Source: Bigelowiella natans CCMP2755
Taxonomy: Eukaryota; Cercozoa; Chlorarachniophyceae
Length of the DNA stretch: 63,138 bases
NCBI GenBank assembly: GCA_000320545.1
Contig: ADNK01003183.1
Coordinates: 1 to 63,138 of the forward strand
Direction: 5' to 3'
Every line of letters starts with the position of its first letter. The first letter of the stretch is position 1. The notes below the pieces were generated by a model. The model saw only the letters and a program-made list of their open reading frames with translations, ran no database searches and was not told the origin of the DNA. The translations under genes and the position numbers were made by a program. Below, in pieces: positions 10,719-23,918 of the stretch.

Positions 10719-13700
10719 AGCAATGCCAGCAGTCATCTAACCAACCACACAACATTAGATTGGTAAGTGCATTTAGTAAACGTACGCTGCGATCTCTGAT
10801 TTGAAACGCCTAACGTACAGCGTATCTTTGCCCTGGCCTTGAAAAGCGTAATAGAGTGAACAGCATATTAAGAACACATGGAAAAAGCTGACATCCTTAT
10901 CCTCCCAATTTCATTTTAGTTATTCATGTTAAGAAGTGCCATATTCGTCGTTGAAGCGCCGTTAACCAACGTCCAATGCGTTGTCTATTGTAATTCATTA
11001 CCGATGCAACAATGGAACTCTCGCTCGTCGTCTGGAGTGCCCTGTCGTAGTAGAAAGAAAAAGCGAGGAGGAGGATATAGTTAGGTTCATTCCTTTGGTC
11101 GCCATCAAATTTGACTGGAACTCCTTCCTCCCTAATGTTGTTGTTGTATTTTTTCTCCATATCGTCTCCGTACTTTCTTCCTTGACTCCTGGCACACGCC
11201 GAGCATGTCCATCGGCATCTTACGCCCCTTAATATTTCACGAATGATGGAAGAAGAACGAGTGAGGGATAAGATGATCTGCAGAAATTTTGCATCTTAAG
11301 ACTCATTGGATTTCGGATATCTGAGCTTCTCGCTTTCTTCACCCTTCAACCCCCCCCCCTCCCCCCTGATTCTCTTCTCTGCTACCTTTTCTATTTTATT
11401 CAGGGAAAGGATTCTGGGCGGTAATGAGGAATATCAAGAAAGACACACAGAATCAATATATTTATGTATATATATTTGTATGAATGTTTGTAAATGTTTC
11501 CTTTGGAATCAACAAAGCACTTCTTTTGCATGTGTTGTCAGTGTAAAGTGCAGGGAAAGGGCCTCCTCCTCCCCCCTCCTATCCTCCCTTTGCCTATTTG
11601 TCCTCCTCTTCGCATTGTAAAATTACATCTCCCTCTCTTCTTCCCTTTCCTCTCGACGTAAGCGCTAAATAGCCCCCAAACGTCTCCTCTTGCTAGCATT
11701 GAATCCCCCCCCCCCCCCCAAAAAAATTCTTGGACACCACCTTTTCCGATTCTCCCTCCTTCGTTTCCAAGAGTAGTAGAGCTCTTTTAGCAAGGTGGAG
11801 GCCTTCTTCATCAAAGGATTTGTCTCCCGGTCCTGAGAAGTATCCTGGGGAAGGGGATAAAGATGCCGCGACAGCAGCACAAACATACATACATCAACGA
11901 AACTCGCCACACGGATGATGCAATCGGACTATATTCTCGCCTTTAATACGAAGGAATGTGCGCATTTGAAAAGATTTGAGTGTGTGTGTACACTCATGAG
12001 CGTGATGGGGGGGAGGGGGTGGGATGCGGGCAAGGGGGGAGCATGCGTGGAAGTAAAAGTGTAAACATATATGTAAAAATTAAGTTCCAACCACCTTTTC
12101 GTCTCCAAGCATCTTCCTTTGCTTTTCTGACTCGGATTTCATCATCTAATGAGTTACGATGAAGGTTTGGATGGGCAGTCAGCTACACTAGCAGCTCCTG
12201 GAAGAGGATTGGTTTGTTACGTCACTACTACAAGTCGAAGGCGCGACCTTTTCCATGTTGCGAATATCCATAGCAATCTGGCGTGCAAGGTGGTTCCACT
12301 TGTACATTCTGTTTCAGTCATAGTATGTTACACGCGTAGTGGCGAGGAAAGAAACGGAGGCCATAGTAAGCAGGCAGCAGCAGTAGCAAAATACTTTCGC
12401 GTTTGATTCAACCTCACGTCACACACACAATGGGCATCACCTTGCTTTCTCTGGGCGAAGGAGCGCCTTTTGGCTTCGAGATGCAAGAAGGTTTATTTCC
12501 GAGAGTGTTGTATCGCTCTGAAAGAGAACACATCGCAGCAGCAGCCATTACATATTTCGAAGGTTGCTGTTATTGCCATTGCCGCTATTTCCCCAAGATG
12601 TGAATCTTCCTAAGAGTCAAAAGGCTTCACCGCCTCCTCGTTCGAGGCGTGGAATCGAAAGTAAGCTATACCACGTAACACAACTAAGTCTAATGAGCTC
12701 GAGTCGAAGTCACTTCTTCTTATATGTTACTGTTTTGAGTGACCGCCATCTTGCTCCTTCGCAGCGAGTAATAACGAAGGGGTGAAAAAGGCGCGGAAAC
12801 GTCTCTGTCGTTCTTCCGCTCGTCGTTGTCCTCGTTCTCCTCACGCCTCACACAAACAGCTGCTGCTGCTGCTGCTGCTGCTCGAAACTCTTCGTAGATC
12901 TATCCTCCATTGTTCTCTGGATATGGTGGGGTAACGGCCCGAAACTACCGCAGACTTCGCGGAAACGGAGGGGATTTCACCCGATTTTGACGGTATAATT
13001 CATTGTCGCAGGTAAAAAATCGATCCTGTTTCTCACTCCAGTGCTCGCTTCAGGACCAGTTTCGTAGGAACAAGGTGGTGCTTTGGGATGGGGGATTAGG
13101 GTTAGATTGCTTTTCCCGTGTTCGCAGCGGCAGACTGGCCACTGATTGGCCACTGAGGGCGGGGGGGGGGAAGGGTGTTGTATTTAGACTTAGCCTCTTG
13201 TGCCGTCATGATGATCAAAGCTGACATCATCCGCGTAGTAGTTTTTCTCGGTGTTCTTGCAAGCAATGTACTCATCCTCGTCTGCATCAACTGCTCGTCG
13301 CTGGATGGTTGCTAATTCATTGGTTTTACTCTATCAAGAAGGAAGACGATGAGTAGCGGTCGCCATAACCCAGCAGCCAACTCGTACAGGTAGTAGACGT
13401 TGCGTGAGAAAGTTGAACATCGATGCTGATGACACCGTGGTGAATGCACGTAGAACGGGAGTGCTGATAGGAAATTGGAGCGAAGATAGAATCGGCGGAG
13501 ATGCCTTCAAGCCTACTGCAAGTCAAATGGTCAGTCATATGTATGAAGATCCCTTCACTCCTCGATTATAAAGTCATCGCTTGTGTTTTGAGAATAAATG
13601 GGCCTACTGAGCGACTCAACCTTTGTTTTATGTACGCGCATTACACCATGCTAACACACACAGTCTCAAGGCAAGATGGTCACGACTCAAAAGCAATCAT

Positions 13701-15866
13701 ACCCCTACTCGGGAGCAAAGGTCACAAACGAGGAGTGCATTTTAAGAGAAGTTTGCATGTTGGCAAATAGCAGAAGAGATGCTAAGCCATGGTGGCCAGG
13801 TGTTTCCAATATATCAATCTGTACTATTTCTCAGGCTTGTGTTGATATCCTCAATAGCCGCAACGACCCGCTGCCAACAGTACATAATGATCATTTATTT
13901 GGACAAGACGTAGAATCTAATTATGCATGCCGATTTGCTGCGCTACCCAGGCAGCTCACTGCGTGGAGAAGGGATTGTTATTCACACACAAGGTCATCAA
14001 TCAAATCCAATCGATAACATAGAGACGCGTATGGGGGGGGGGTCGCTGCTTTGTGTGTGTTTTTGCTAGGAGCGATCGCGGAGCATCATTGCTAACTTCA
14101 TTCGGATAATCGATCCATCAGGGCGGATCTGGAAAGTCATTATCACTAAATCGTGGCTTGCTAGCGAAGAAGCGCGACCAGTGGGGAGAGGATTCTAAAT
14201 CAAATTCAAGAGGTTTGTGAAATTTCAGCTCTAGGTTGATGGATGATGGTGACGATCACGGTGATAATGATGATGGTACTTTTCTTTCATTAATATAAAC
14301 CTCAGGGGGCAGCTTTCAAACCTCAGCTAAGTCTCATTTCAAAGGAGCAGCAGCGTCTGTAAGTCATCACACTTACTTACACACATGCACACACGCGCGC
14401 ACGTATGAGATATTGACATAGTTTGCTGGTTTTCAGAAACCCAGGCGAGCCACGGCTCCTCGTTCACAAGACAACGTGTTTCCCGACGATACGAATAAGT
14501 CTGAGCGATTCAAAACAACAAATTCGATTTCTTATGCAAAGTAGAGACAGTGATCCTTTTGCGCCGATGTATATACATCTCTAAGTACCTCCTTTGGAAA
14601 TGTGGTACACTCTGTTCAGATGTTTTCATATAGCATGATGATGTAGAATTGATGTACCGCAGCGCTGCAATGCGTCACAACGTGACGGACCAAAAGCTTT
14701 GCGAAGACATTACAATACGCTATCGTACACATATGCGTTGACTTATTAGATGGCATGTCGCGGGTGCAATTGCGCGCACAGCACCACCAATGCATTTGCA
14801 AACATGAAGGACACCACAGCAGAATCAAACAGACACAGCATCGGCGCTGTAGCCGCATACAGCATTGCACGTACAGCTACAATAGGACGACAGTTGAAAA
14901 AATGTAATTGTTATTTCATTGCATCCGTCTTATAGTTATCATGGGCATAACCTAGCAATTTCATGCACTCATCAATCGTGTATTGTAGCATTTTCGCGCT
15001 TCACTAAGTAGCTGAGCTTTTTCGCATCGCATTGTGTCTTTGCCTCATCAGCACATGGTAAGTACTGCTACGGGAAAACAGAACTCTTCTTTCGTAATTT
15101 TCCACGAGACTTTGTCGTTACTGTCCTTGCTATATCCAACAGCAGAGGGGAAATTGTAGCCTATGTATACACCATCACAAAAATTAAATTTTCGAATGTG
15201 TTCTTTCTACAAATGGTCGCAGAGAATGTCCGTTGCAAGAACCACCTCTGTTCCGTTTGCCAGCGTGTAACGATGATGAAGACGATGCTGGGGGGTTTCC
15301 TGACGTGCTCCAGCTGTAGTATGCGCTGCTGCCGCCGTTCCATCTGGAACAGGGGTGTCACGTGTGCAATGGTCAAGACGATGGTTACGAATTGGGAAGA
15401 AGATTAAATTATAATATTGAAACCAAAGCTACTAAACAGATTATCATACACGTTTGTGTGAATGATGTGAGGGCGGTGCTGGCAAATCACATTTGCTACA
15501 TGAACATGGTGTCGTACGAAAACTAATGACTTCAACATCACAAAACCACAACGTGTTTCTTCGCACAGTAGCATCGATTGGGCAGCAGCATGCTATGATT
15601 TTGGAACGTACACTTCTTCTTCCTGACAGCAAGTTGTCTTCTCGCGGAGGTAAATGCAGCTGGGACCTCTATTGCGGTAGTGGACGATGATGACGATGAC
15701 TTCTGTGTTTATGAAAAAATCATCACGTGCAACAACAGTAATTTGAGAAGGCGAAGATTATCATGAGAGAAATCGCATAAGCAGTGATGATGATGCTGAT
15801 GATGATAACAATCGTTTTACAAGGTAATACCGTTTTGTACGTCGTATCTCGGTTGTGCTGCAGACA

Positions 15867-15913
<47 letters not shown>

Positions 15914-16068
15914 CTCTCTCAATGACGGAGCACTACCTGCTTTGCCGTTTTTGCCAGAGAAATCCCGAGTTTCTCTTTGATGTAGCTTTCTTCAAGCTTT
16001 CTTTCAACGCCATCATTGATTAGCATGTGCATATTGTCGATTTCCTCCGTTATAACGCGCACAATGCT
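10120..16068 (-). CDS. Coiled-coil exons, probable N-terminal part of the CNB gene
   Basis: Many small minus-strand exons with charged, helical sequence lie in phase-plausible splice contexts. Examples: about 16068-15950 (EEIDNMHMLINDG, ending AKTAKQ before GTAGTG), about 13315-13220 (TIQRRAVDADEDEY then NYYADDV), about 12487-12440 (LEAKRRSFAQRKQ), about 12300-12250 (RQIAMDIRNMEK), 12150-12096 (LDDEIRVRKAKEDAWRRK), about 11855-11738 (GLHLAKRALLLLETKEG), about 10645-10565 (WEIQKAKLKQERHEITLK) and about 10185-10125 (KIKVQEVIQDQEDL). They lie upstream of and in the same direction as the CNB exons, so a single long coiled-coil plus CNB protein is the simplest reading. The start codon was not identified and exons between 13.4 and 15.9 kb are doubtful. 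Introns carry ATC/GAT, CT, AT and poly-C/poly-G tracts. Confidence 0.45.
15867..15920. repeat. CT microsatellite
   Basis: A (CT)n run lies in the intron after the minus-strand exon that ends near 15950. Confidence 0.9.
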
Positions 16069-16240
16069 TCCGCTGTTCGGATACGATGACGTGTTATCGT
16101 GGTAATGATGAGGGGGGTATGATGATGACGATGGTGGTGGGGGCAGCAACGTATAAGCCCAAAATTAAATTTACTCTCAGGCACCATGTTGATCTATCAT
16201 TGATTGTTTTGGAAGTAGCAATCATATGGATATCATCAAT

Positions 16241-16277
<37 letters not shown>

Positions 16278-16527
16278 GTCATCACCATCACTAAAGAAGC
16301 TATTCCTCCCTCGCCCTCTCCCCATATACCCCCCCTTTTCTCCTGGAAACTTGCAACCTTAAAGAGTCATTAACAAGCATCACGGCGCTTCGGAAGGGGG
16401 GGGCCAGTCGCCGAACCATTCGCTCTGTATTTGCCCGTCTACATTCGATGCAACACCATGAATCATACATCAAAAAATAGCGGGAGAGAGAACTAATAGT
16501 GGTTAAAGAAGGGCTGCTATCGTCTTC

Positions 16528-18518
16528 CTACTTGTCGTCTTCTTCCTTCGAGAGCTCTTTCTTCTTTCTCCGACCCTCACGAACGATGGCCTTGTGCCTG
16601 AGCATCCATATATCCATCAGAGGCGTCTAGCAGCATGAGTTAGTACAACCTATACGATGACGACGATGCTGAGGATGTAACAGTGATGACGATGGTAATG
16701 GCACGAATATAGCACATTATTATTAGCAGCTACATCAAGAATGAAAGAGTAGCGTGACACATCAGTGTCCTATAATGTTGGTGCTGATGATAGTTTAAAC
16801 TATGCATGTTTTATTACTCTTCCCTTTCCTGCTGTTTGGCAAAAGCCCTTCTCTCGTCCTTCAATACGTTTCTCCTGAGGGAGAGAGCAGCACGATACGA
16901 ATGATGACCACGCACCATCGCGAGCGAGGTTGCAGAGGATAGCAACGACGATGATGATGGTTTGTGCTGATGTACTGATTACAAGTAAATTTGGCGGATC
17001 ATCTCTGTGCGGTTGGAAAATCTTGAAAGCATGTTTTGGGCATCCCTCTCCTCTTTGTCTCTTTCAGCTCTGCGCTTCCTCTTGTTCTTTCTCTCTTCGA
17101 TTTCCTTCTCGCGCTGTTCCTTAGAAAGTAGCCTTTCCAAGATATTCGGTGGGTAGCAGCAAGTATGGCGAGGTGAGCAGAGTGGGGGAGGGAAAAGTGT
17201 TTGGAACAACGATAACAACAACAATAAGAAGAAGAAGAAGAACGTGATCATATTGTTACTATTATTTACTACTGCAATTGTTTTTCTTCATCATGATGCT
17301 ACTGGACATCCTCTTTTTTATCGGAAGTACGTACTCATCGTATCGCTCGTCAAATGACTTAGGCCCGTCGATAAGCCTGGCGTCTGCTCGACGGCAAGGG
17401 AGAAGCACACATTAGCCTTACTCTACATAAATCGCAGCACGAATGGGTAATTTAGAGGTGTATAAGAGGAGCAACAACCCGGATCTTCAGATCGACTGCC
17501 ATCATCACTAACATATTTCTTTTTCTTGCTGGAAACGGTATTTTCCAACTTTTTCCTTGCTCTTGCTTTGCCCGCGCCGCTCTTATCCTCATTCGCTTTT
17601 CTAGATCTCAACACCTTCTGATACGAGTCACCCAGCTGAAAACAACGGTCACATCTTGAGGAGGAATGTATGATGATGATGATGTTTATATTGAATGGTA
17701 AGAGGATGGTGCGCAACATACGCAGAACGCAAGCAATAGGTAGAACGCAAGCAATAGGCAGAGCACGATGACTACATCCCGGTACAGTGCGTTTGGGCGA
17801 TCGATACAATCGCAATAGCAAACAAAATAGAGTCAATAAAGAAAGTTAGATAATATATCGTTTATGGCGTTATCCTTTCAAAGGGACAAGCTGATAAAGG
17901 CGCTACTGTTAATACTAACTACATCTAATACTTCTGATGTAGCGATTAATACTGACTATGATTAGAGATGTATGCGTCATTGATCGTGGTAAAAGATTAA
18001 AAAAAACTTGAGACTAGAACCCTTTGTTTTCACGGTATTATCTACCATGAGGAGCTTGTATTTGCGATCGTTCAAACTCTCTCCATCGTCTTCTATTTTC
18101 CTGCGGCGCTTCATGATATTCTCTCGTGTTTTATCCCTGATATAGAGTGGCCGTCCAACCAAATGTATAGTGTAAGCACACCATGTTGTTTACTTCATTT
18201 CTTAATTGTTTCGTTCCTTTTCTCCATTTACTTCCCCCCTCCCCGATTTCCCTCTAGTACCACTTTTCAGTCTTCATAACGGGTTCGATCTTGCCCCCAA
18301 TAGCTTCAATAAATCTGCCAGGGGAGAAATTATATTTTTGTGGGAAAGGTGCAAGAGTAGCAGCACGATTTGACAAAAACTTAAATGCGCTATATCAATG
18401 TCACATCTCCACTAGGGCTCATCCGCGTATTTTATTATCCTAAAACAGGTTATTATTCTCACTCTGGCATTTCGGTCAGGATTGGCATGTCAGTTGATGC
18501 TCGGGAGTATTCGGGCAT
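16528..18518 (-). CDS. Unrecognised charged coiled-coil protein
   Basis: The start ATG at 18518 is preceded nine bases upstream by an in-frame TAG. Exon 1 (18518-18463) encodes MPEYSRASTDMPILTEMP and joins in phase 2 to an exon near 18315-18262 (EAIGGKIEPVMKTEKW), then to one near 18143-18040 (KTRENIMKRRRKIEDDG). Further exons lie near 17640-17520 (LGDSYQKVLRSRKANEDK), 17370-17310 (KSFDERYDEYVLPIKK), 17150-16990 (long KEQREKEIEERKNKRKRR helix) and 16890-16830 (LRRNVLKDERRAFAKQQE). The last exon ends KKKELSKEEDDK with a stop at 16530-16528. The product is helical and strongly charged with no catalytic motif. I do not recognise the family; a cytoskeletal or axonemal structural role is only a guess from composition and from the similar neighbour. 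Confidence 0.6.
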
Positions 18519-19661
18519 TTTATCCTAGTAGAAAGAGAACGGCGATGGGGAGGGAGGGGAGAGAATAGAGGCAGTTATAGGCGAATGACAGAAATAGCGC
18601 AGTTGTTAAGAGGAGGACCAAGAGATTCCTTTCTAAGGACTCACACACACTGCAACTCCTTCTAGTTCTACGCTCAAGAGTACTACATATTTTGCGGGGT
18701 TTAGCTCCACAGGAATCGTCTGCCTTGCAATCTTCCAGCCCAGTCGATGACTTCCCCTTTCTTCAAAGAAGAAACATCTTCGTGAAAGAACAAGGAACGC
18801 CCCCGCCAGTGCAACAACCACCCATGAGCAACCTGGCGATGATGAGCTCTCGTCAAAGTGTCAAGCACACGGGAGGGAAAGGGGGGAGAGGGTGGTAGGA
18901 GTGTTAACGGAAAAGAGACAGAACCCACCGCGCGAGCCAGAATCCCAGGCTGGAGGTCGCTGTAGTCGCATTTGTGTGCATACAGAAGATGGGGGTCTCA
19001 AGGGTGGTGCCCCCGTCTGCCTACTGAAGCTACAGGTGTAGAGTTATGTTGAGAGGGGTTTAATATACCATGAGGATAGAGGGGGGGGGGGGGGGGGGGA
19101 GATATTCTTCTGTTCATCATCCACCATCCTCACCGGTGCCGCGTCCATATCGGAACTTCCGTTCCGCTCGTCTCCTCTTGCGCCCCGCACACGTGTCCCG
19201 AGTTTGTCCGTTGTCGCGATACACAAATGCGCGGAAAACATCCTAATCACTTTCATGTCGCAGCGCAATAATCCCGATTCATCTCGCGCAAAATGCATCC
19301 CCCAGATCTACGTTATCGTGCCACATCATGCGTGCGTTTCTCCCTGCGAAGTGGAGAAATAGCCTGCAATTACAAGGTCGTCGTTCATCGTGGCCTCTTT
19401 TTAGGAAAAAACGGCATGTTGTCGTCAGCATGAAGCTAATAATAAATGGAAACGCTCTTGTGATTTTAGCTGATAAGTTTGATCCAGCGATGATGAAGCG
19501 GCATATTCAGCACTTTTCAAAGGCTGCCTCCACGAACATTGGCAAGGAGCTGAACGTGGTCACACGAAGCCCGCAAGCCATCCGTCGCCCCTTCCCTCCG
19601 CATTTTCGCGCTGCAGAGGAAGGAAGGGAGGGAAATAAATTTAAGGGGACCCCTGCAATTC
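18519..19661. other. Intergenic region between divergent genes
   Basis: The region lies between the divergent starts at 18518 (minus) and 19662 (plus), so it should hold both promoters. Frames are open on both strands around 18690-18900 and 19330-19660, but none has convincing splice sites or composition. A run of about 19 G occurs at 19081-19099. Confidence 0.4.
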
Positions 19662-20484
19662 ATGGGATTATGCCACTCCAATCGTGAAGAGGACAACGAG
19701 GAGTTGGAAGTAAACATCAACGAAAACCTTTCTTTGATGACTGTTTTATCTCACGTGTTATTTCAGAAATGCCAATTAATTTTAAACTACGTAATTCTAT
19801 AAAATTTATCATCAAATGTACTTCAGGAAAGTGTCAAGTCTGGTCGAAGGGCGTCTCTTCGCGGTGAAGACCCTATGAGATTCGAGATCGAGATTATAAG
19901 CAAAACGGATAGAAAAATACGTCCAGTGCTTAGAAGCCCATCAGTACTCAGTCGCGTTTCTGTATCTTCTTTGGTAGAAGACGGATCAACACCGAGTAAA
20001 TCTAAACACTCCCGAAAGGTTGAAGATATGTTATTAGAATTATTAATATTATTTATTATTATTGATTCTTTTGCGTCAAGAGATAAAAAAAAACATGTCT
20101 AAAGTCCAGTAGACCGAGACTATAAGTCGCAAAATAATCACAATGTATTTTACGGACTAGATTGGAGCCTTTTGGGTGAATTTCTCTAGTCTTTCATTTT
20201 ATATACTTCGCTCAGAGCTAAGTTAGAAAATCTTCTCACGTGCGAAGATTTGCTGACCAAAATCTGTATTGCGTATTTGAAATGGAATTGGAAATTCATG
20301 CTTTGCATCACTCTTCTATCACTTCAACATCATTACCCCATTTGAATACCACTTTACATATAAATTTAGGTATCCTTCGATTCAGATTGCATTAGACGGC
20401 AGCCTAGCCTTTTGCGAGGAACACTTTTCAGACCTCCAGCAGAAGATTGAGACAAGTACAGCCGATGCATCGTACTTACATTGA
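19662..20484 (+). CDS. Small protein with predicted N-terminal myristoyl/palmitoyl signal
   Basis: Three exons, 19662-19709, 19827-20029 and 20370-20484, join with matching phases (0, then 2) into exactly 122 codons including TGA. The N-terminus MGLCHSN fits an N-myristoylation site (Gly2) followed by a palmitoylatable Cys4, the usual dual signal for membrane anchoring. An RRASL sequence soon after is a classic basophilic-kinase (PKA/PKG-type) site, and the middle is serine-rich (SPSVLSRVSVSSL). The C-terminal exon has an amphipathic helix (FCEEHFSDLQQKIE). No homologous family is recognised. Membrane tethering and regulation by phosphorylation are inferred only from these motifs. Introns end in typical CTTCAG and TTTAG acceptors. 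Confidence 0.65.
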
Positions 20485-23010
20485 ACTCTAGTATGATTTA
20501 CAAATACAAAATCTTTATTTGCGGTGTGTATTGACATGCTAAATTTTAAGTAATATTTTTATTTAATCGAATTTCAACTGGTCCTAATTTATTCGAGACA
20601 ATCCCATCGTCATCCGTAACATTCTCATTCCAAAATGCAGAATACTACCGTGATTAGTGATGCAGTACTGTCTTCTTGATTCATAATCCATGTACCTGTA
20701 CAAATAATTACAACCAGCGTCAGTCAATGTGAACAAAAAGTTCAACTTGAATCGATGGACACTTTGCTTGCATTGCATCGGCACACAGAAACGAAATGTG
20801 TGAGTCTTCCTTTGAGCGCAATGAGCTTGTTGACATTGCGTGAAGTACACGCACGTTTGCATGTGTACATTGTGAAAGGTGATCAGTGCGAGATGCAATG
20901 AATCGCTCAGTTCTTGCACACCACTGAACCAGCATACACGCCCGCGACAGCTAGCGCTGCTAGTGGCGTGGTTTGCATCATTCAAACGCAATCAACGCAC
21001 ATCCACGCGTGTATGCGAAGTGGACAACTCTTAAACTCGCTCAGAGCTTGCATGCTGAAAAGAATGAGGACTCACGCGGTCCAATCATTGGGAACTGCAT
21101 GGCACGATGCGATGAAACATTGGTGTGCATGGCTACCAGCCAGGAGGTAGCACGACCGACTAGCTGAGGAGAGGACAAAGAAGGACGCAGCGCATCCATC
21201 CTGACCAGAAACTTCGCAAAGGCTCCATCGATGAGGCGAAACTTGTCCAAGTCACCAAAGGGTTCACCCAACAACACTCTGGTCTGAAAGAATCAGAACC
21301 ATCGATGAAGGAAGTGCAGGTGACCGGAGCAAGTAACTACTAGACCAAAGCAGACCTCTAGACCTTGATGATGCGTCTTCACTGAAGAGCCTGAGCCCCA
21401 TTGCTACAGATTGCTTGCTTGCTTGGATGCGATGATGCGATCGAAGGGGCAGAATGACTCTGCAGACGTCTAGGCGTGCCAAAGCATACGCCAGGGAGTC
21501 GATCAAATCTGGCATCTCTGATTGTGTTTGTCAAAATTATTTACTTTGCAATGGTTGCATGGTGCTTCTGTGGGAAGTCAGTCGGGCCACTGCCAGAGTG
21601 ACACGGACTCACACGCAAAGTGTGGCCCTGCTGCGCCTCTGGGCCTGCCCTCAGCCTTTTTAGCCCCACGTCCGTCAGGATTGTTTGAGTTCCACGCAAA
21701 ACGTGCGGTTGATCAGAGATTCAATCCCAACCGCGTGTGGTCGTCGCTGGACGATTGAAACGTTGAACTCCGTCTGAAACATCAATGACCGCACTTCACG
21801 ACACTCAAGACGATTCGCAGGCAACACGCTGCGCTGCTGACGTGACGACGCGCCTCCAACGCTCGCACGTTGTGGTTGGTCACACGAGCACGAAGATCAC
21901 ACTGTCTTGTTGCCACTGCGCAACCAACTGGCGAGTTGGTTCTCCGAGTTGTGGGTTGAGGGTTGGGTGTTCACATGCCAGCATGGGCTAGTGGGGGCCC
22001 TGATCGCTTGTGGCATCTGCACTTTTGAAAAAAAGCTCTGCACGCTCTGTCCACTTCAGATTCGATGCACCTGCTACCATGAACGAACGAATGAACGAAG
22101 TGAGTCCGTTGGAGCGGTTTACACAAGCCTCGCTTAGCTCGTGTTTGCGTGCTTGCTGACCCGAGAGGATCTCGACCGTCACTCATAGCCCAGGGATTCT
22201 CTGGAGTTTTTCAACGCATTTGGTGTTCGGCAACCGTTTTTTTTTCCTTTTTTTTTCTGCAGAATCATCATTTCCAAAAAAAGTTGTGAACTCTGCAAGT
22301 CACGAATAGGAAATGGCGGATTTTGTGGGTTTTCCCACTTCTCGTTTAAATGGGTTGCTGGTGAGGACAGTGAGGACTAGGGTCCCTACTTACGAGCTAA
22401 AAAAATCCGCATGAATTCGATAGGCGATCATTAAATCTCCTGTCTTAAATACATGCGACACATCGTAGACATGATATTTCAAGGAAATTTTGCCCATGAG
22501 GGCGTTCTGAGGGCGTCGAAACAACCCGCCGAGCAGCGAAATTCCTTTGGGATGAAAATATCCGGGATCCAACAAATGCCAGTAATTACGTCAAATTTTG
22601 CCGAAAGCATGAATATTCAATCTTACGACATATAAAAATGAGCAGTTTTTTTCTTGGAAATCATATTCTGTTGATTCCGCACAATCTGAACAAAACCCAG
22701 TATTTTCACTCAAGTCTATGTGTGCAAGAGGAGGTTATTTTTATCGAAATTGGGTTGCATAGGTTAAAGGTACGATTTTTTGCCCAAGTTTCGGCGGATT
22801 CTTTTCCATGCAGATAATCTTGTTTTTTCCCAGCTGATCAGTGTTCGGATTCCGCCAGCATGAATTTGTCTGCGCTTTGACCCTGCGACATCAAACTGAT
22901 TATGTACAAGTATTCGCACCTCTTCAGTGCTCAGACGCCCGTACGTAGACCCCCCTTTCGGATCTCTTGCCCTTTGACAAGTAACTGAATTCTACAATCT
23001 ATCGGATTCA
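20485..23010. other. Gene-poor region with TGCA-rich island (about 20730-22180)
   Basis: 20485-20730 is AT-rich and probably the 3' flank of the small lipidated gene. 20730-22180 has a different composition, rich in TGCA, ACG and CACG words, with short open frames in all six frames and no splice pattern. 22200-23010 has poly-T tracts and should contain the promoter and 5' UTR of the exchanger gene. No gene is supported. Confidence 0.5.
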
Positions 23011-23871
23011 ATGAGCGAGTACATCTCCCCTTTCTTCGTCAATCCAGCAGAGCTGCCAGAAGATGGCTATGGATTGATTCAGGTGGATCTTGTGGGATCA
23101 ACTCCGTGGATTGTTGTTGTACTTATTTTCGGCAACCTTACATTCATTACAGTCTAAGCTCTTACATTATTACTTATATGTGTTCTGCTGACGGTGTGTG
23201 CAGATGACATTCCTGATGAGCATCTACATCTATATACTGGCTCTGGCTGCCGACATGATTTCTGACGGCTCCGAGTTGCTGCTCCTCATACCGAAGTTAG
23301 ATTCTAAGAAAAGAGGAAACACCCCACACTTGTTGATGCGACTTTCGTTGAATCCAATGTTCACCATTCACCGATCTCGGACTAACATCCTTTACGTGCA
23401 GGTATGAAGGAATAGTGGGGCCGGTGGTGTTACCGGTCTTAGGAGTGGTTCCTGATGGAATGATGGTGCTCTTCTCAGGATTCGGTTATTATCTTCTTTA
23501 AGCACAGAAAACAACGATGATACGATCACCTAGCTTTCTCCAAAATACAGTGAGATATATACAGAGAAAGGGACGGTGTCGTCCACACTGCGCTCCAAGA
23601 ACACCGGCAGCGATATGGGGCACAGCAGCAGCACTGAAGTCACTTCACTATGTAGGTGCTGACGTTATGAACCGGATTGCAGTGGGAGTCGGAGCTTTGG
23701 CAGGTTAGCTGCTGTTCATAATGGTGCACAGAACGCACGATTGTTTCCCCCCTCACAAGCTTCGTGGTAATCAGGATCGACCATCTTTCTTCTCACCGCT
23801 CCATGGGTCGTGGCCTTTATGGCTGGGAGAGTATCTCGTGGAGGTACAATATGTGTAGACGGTTCTTTTGT

Positions 23872-23918
<47 letters not shown>

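Noticed and set aside
13501-15690. Several plus- and minus-strand frames of 60-113 codons
   Set aside because: They lack splice support and recognisable motifs. A few minus-strand pieces may be exons of the coiled-coil gene but could not be phased.
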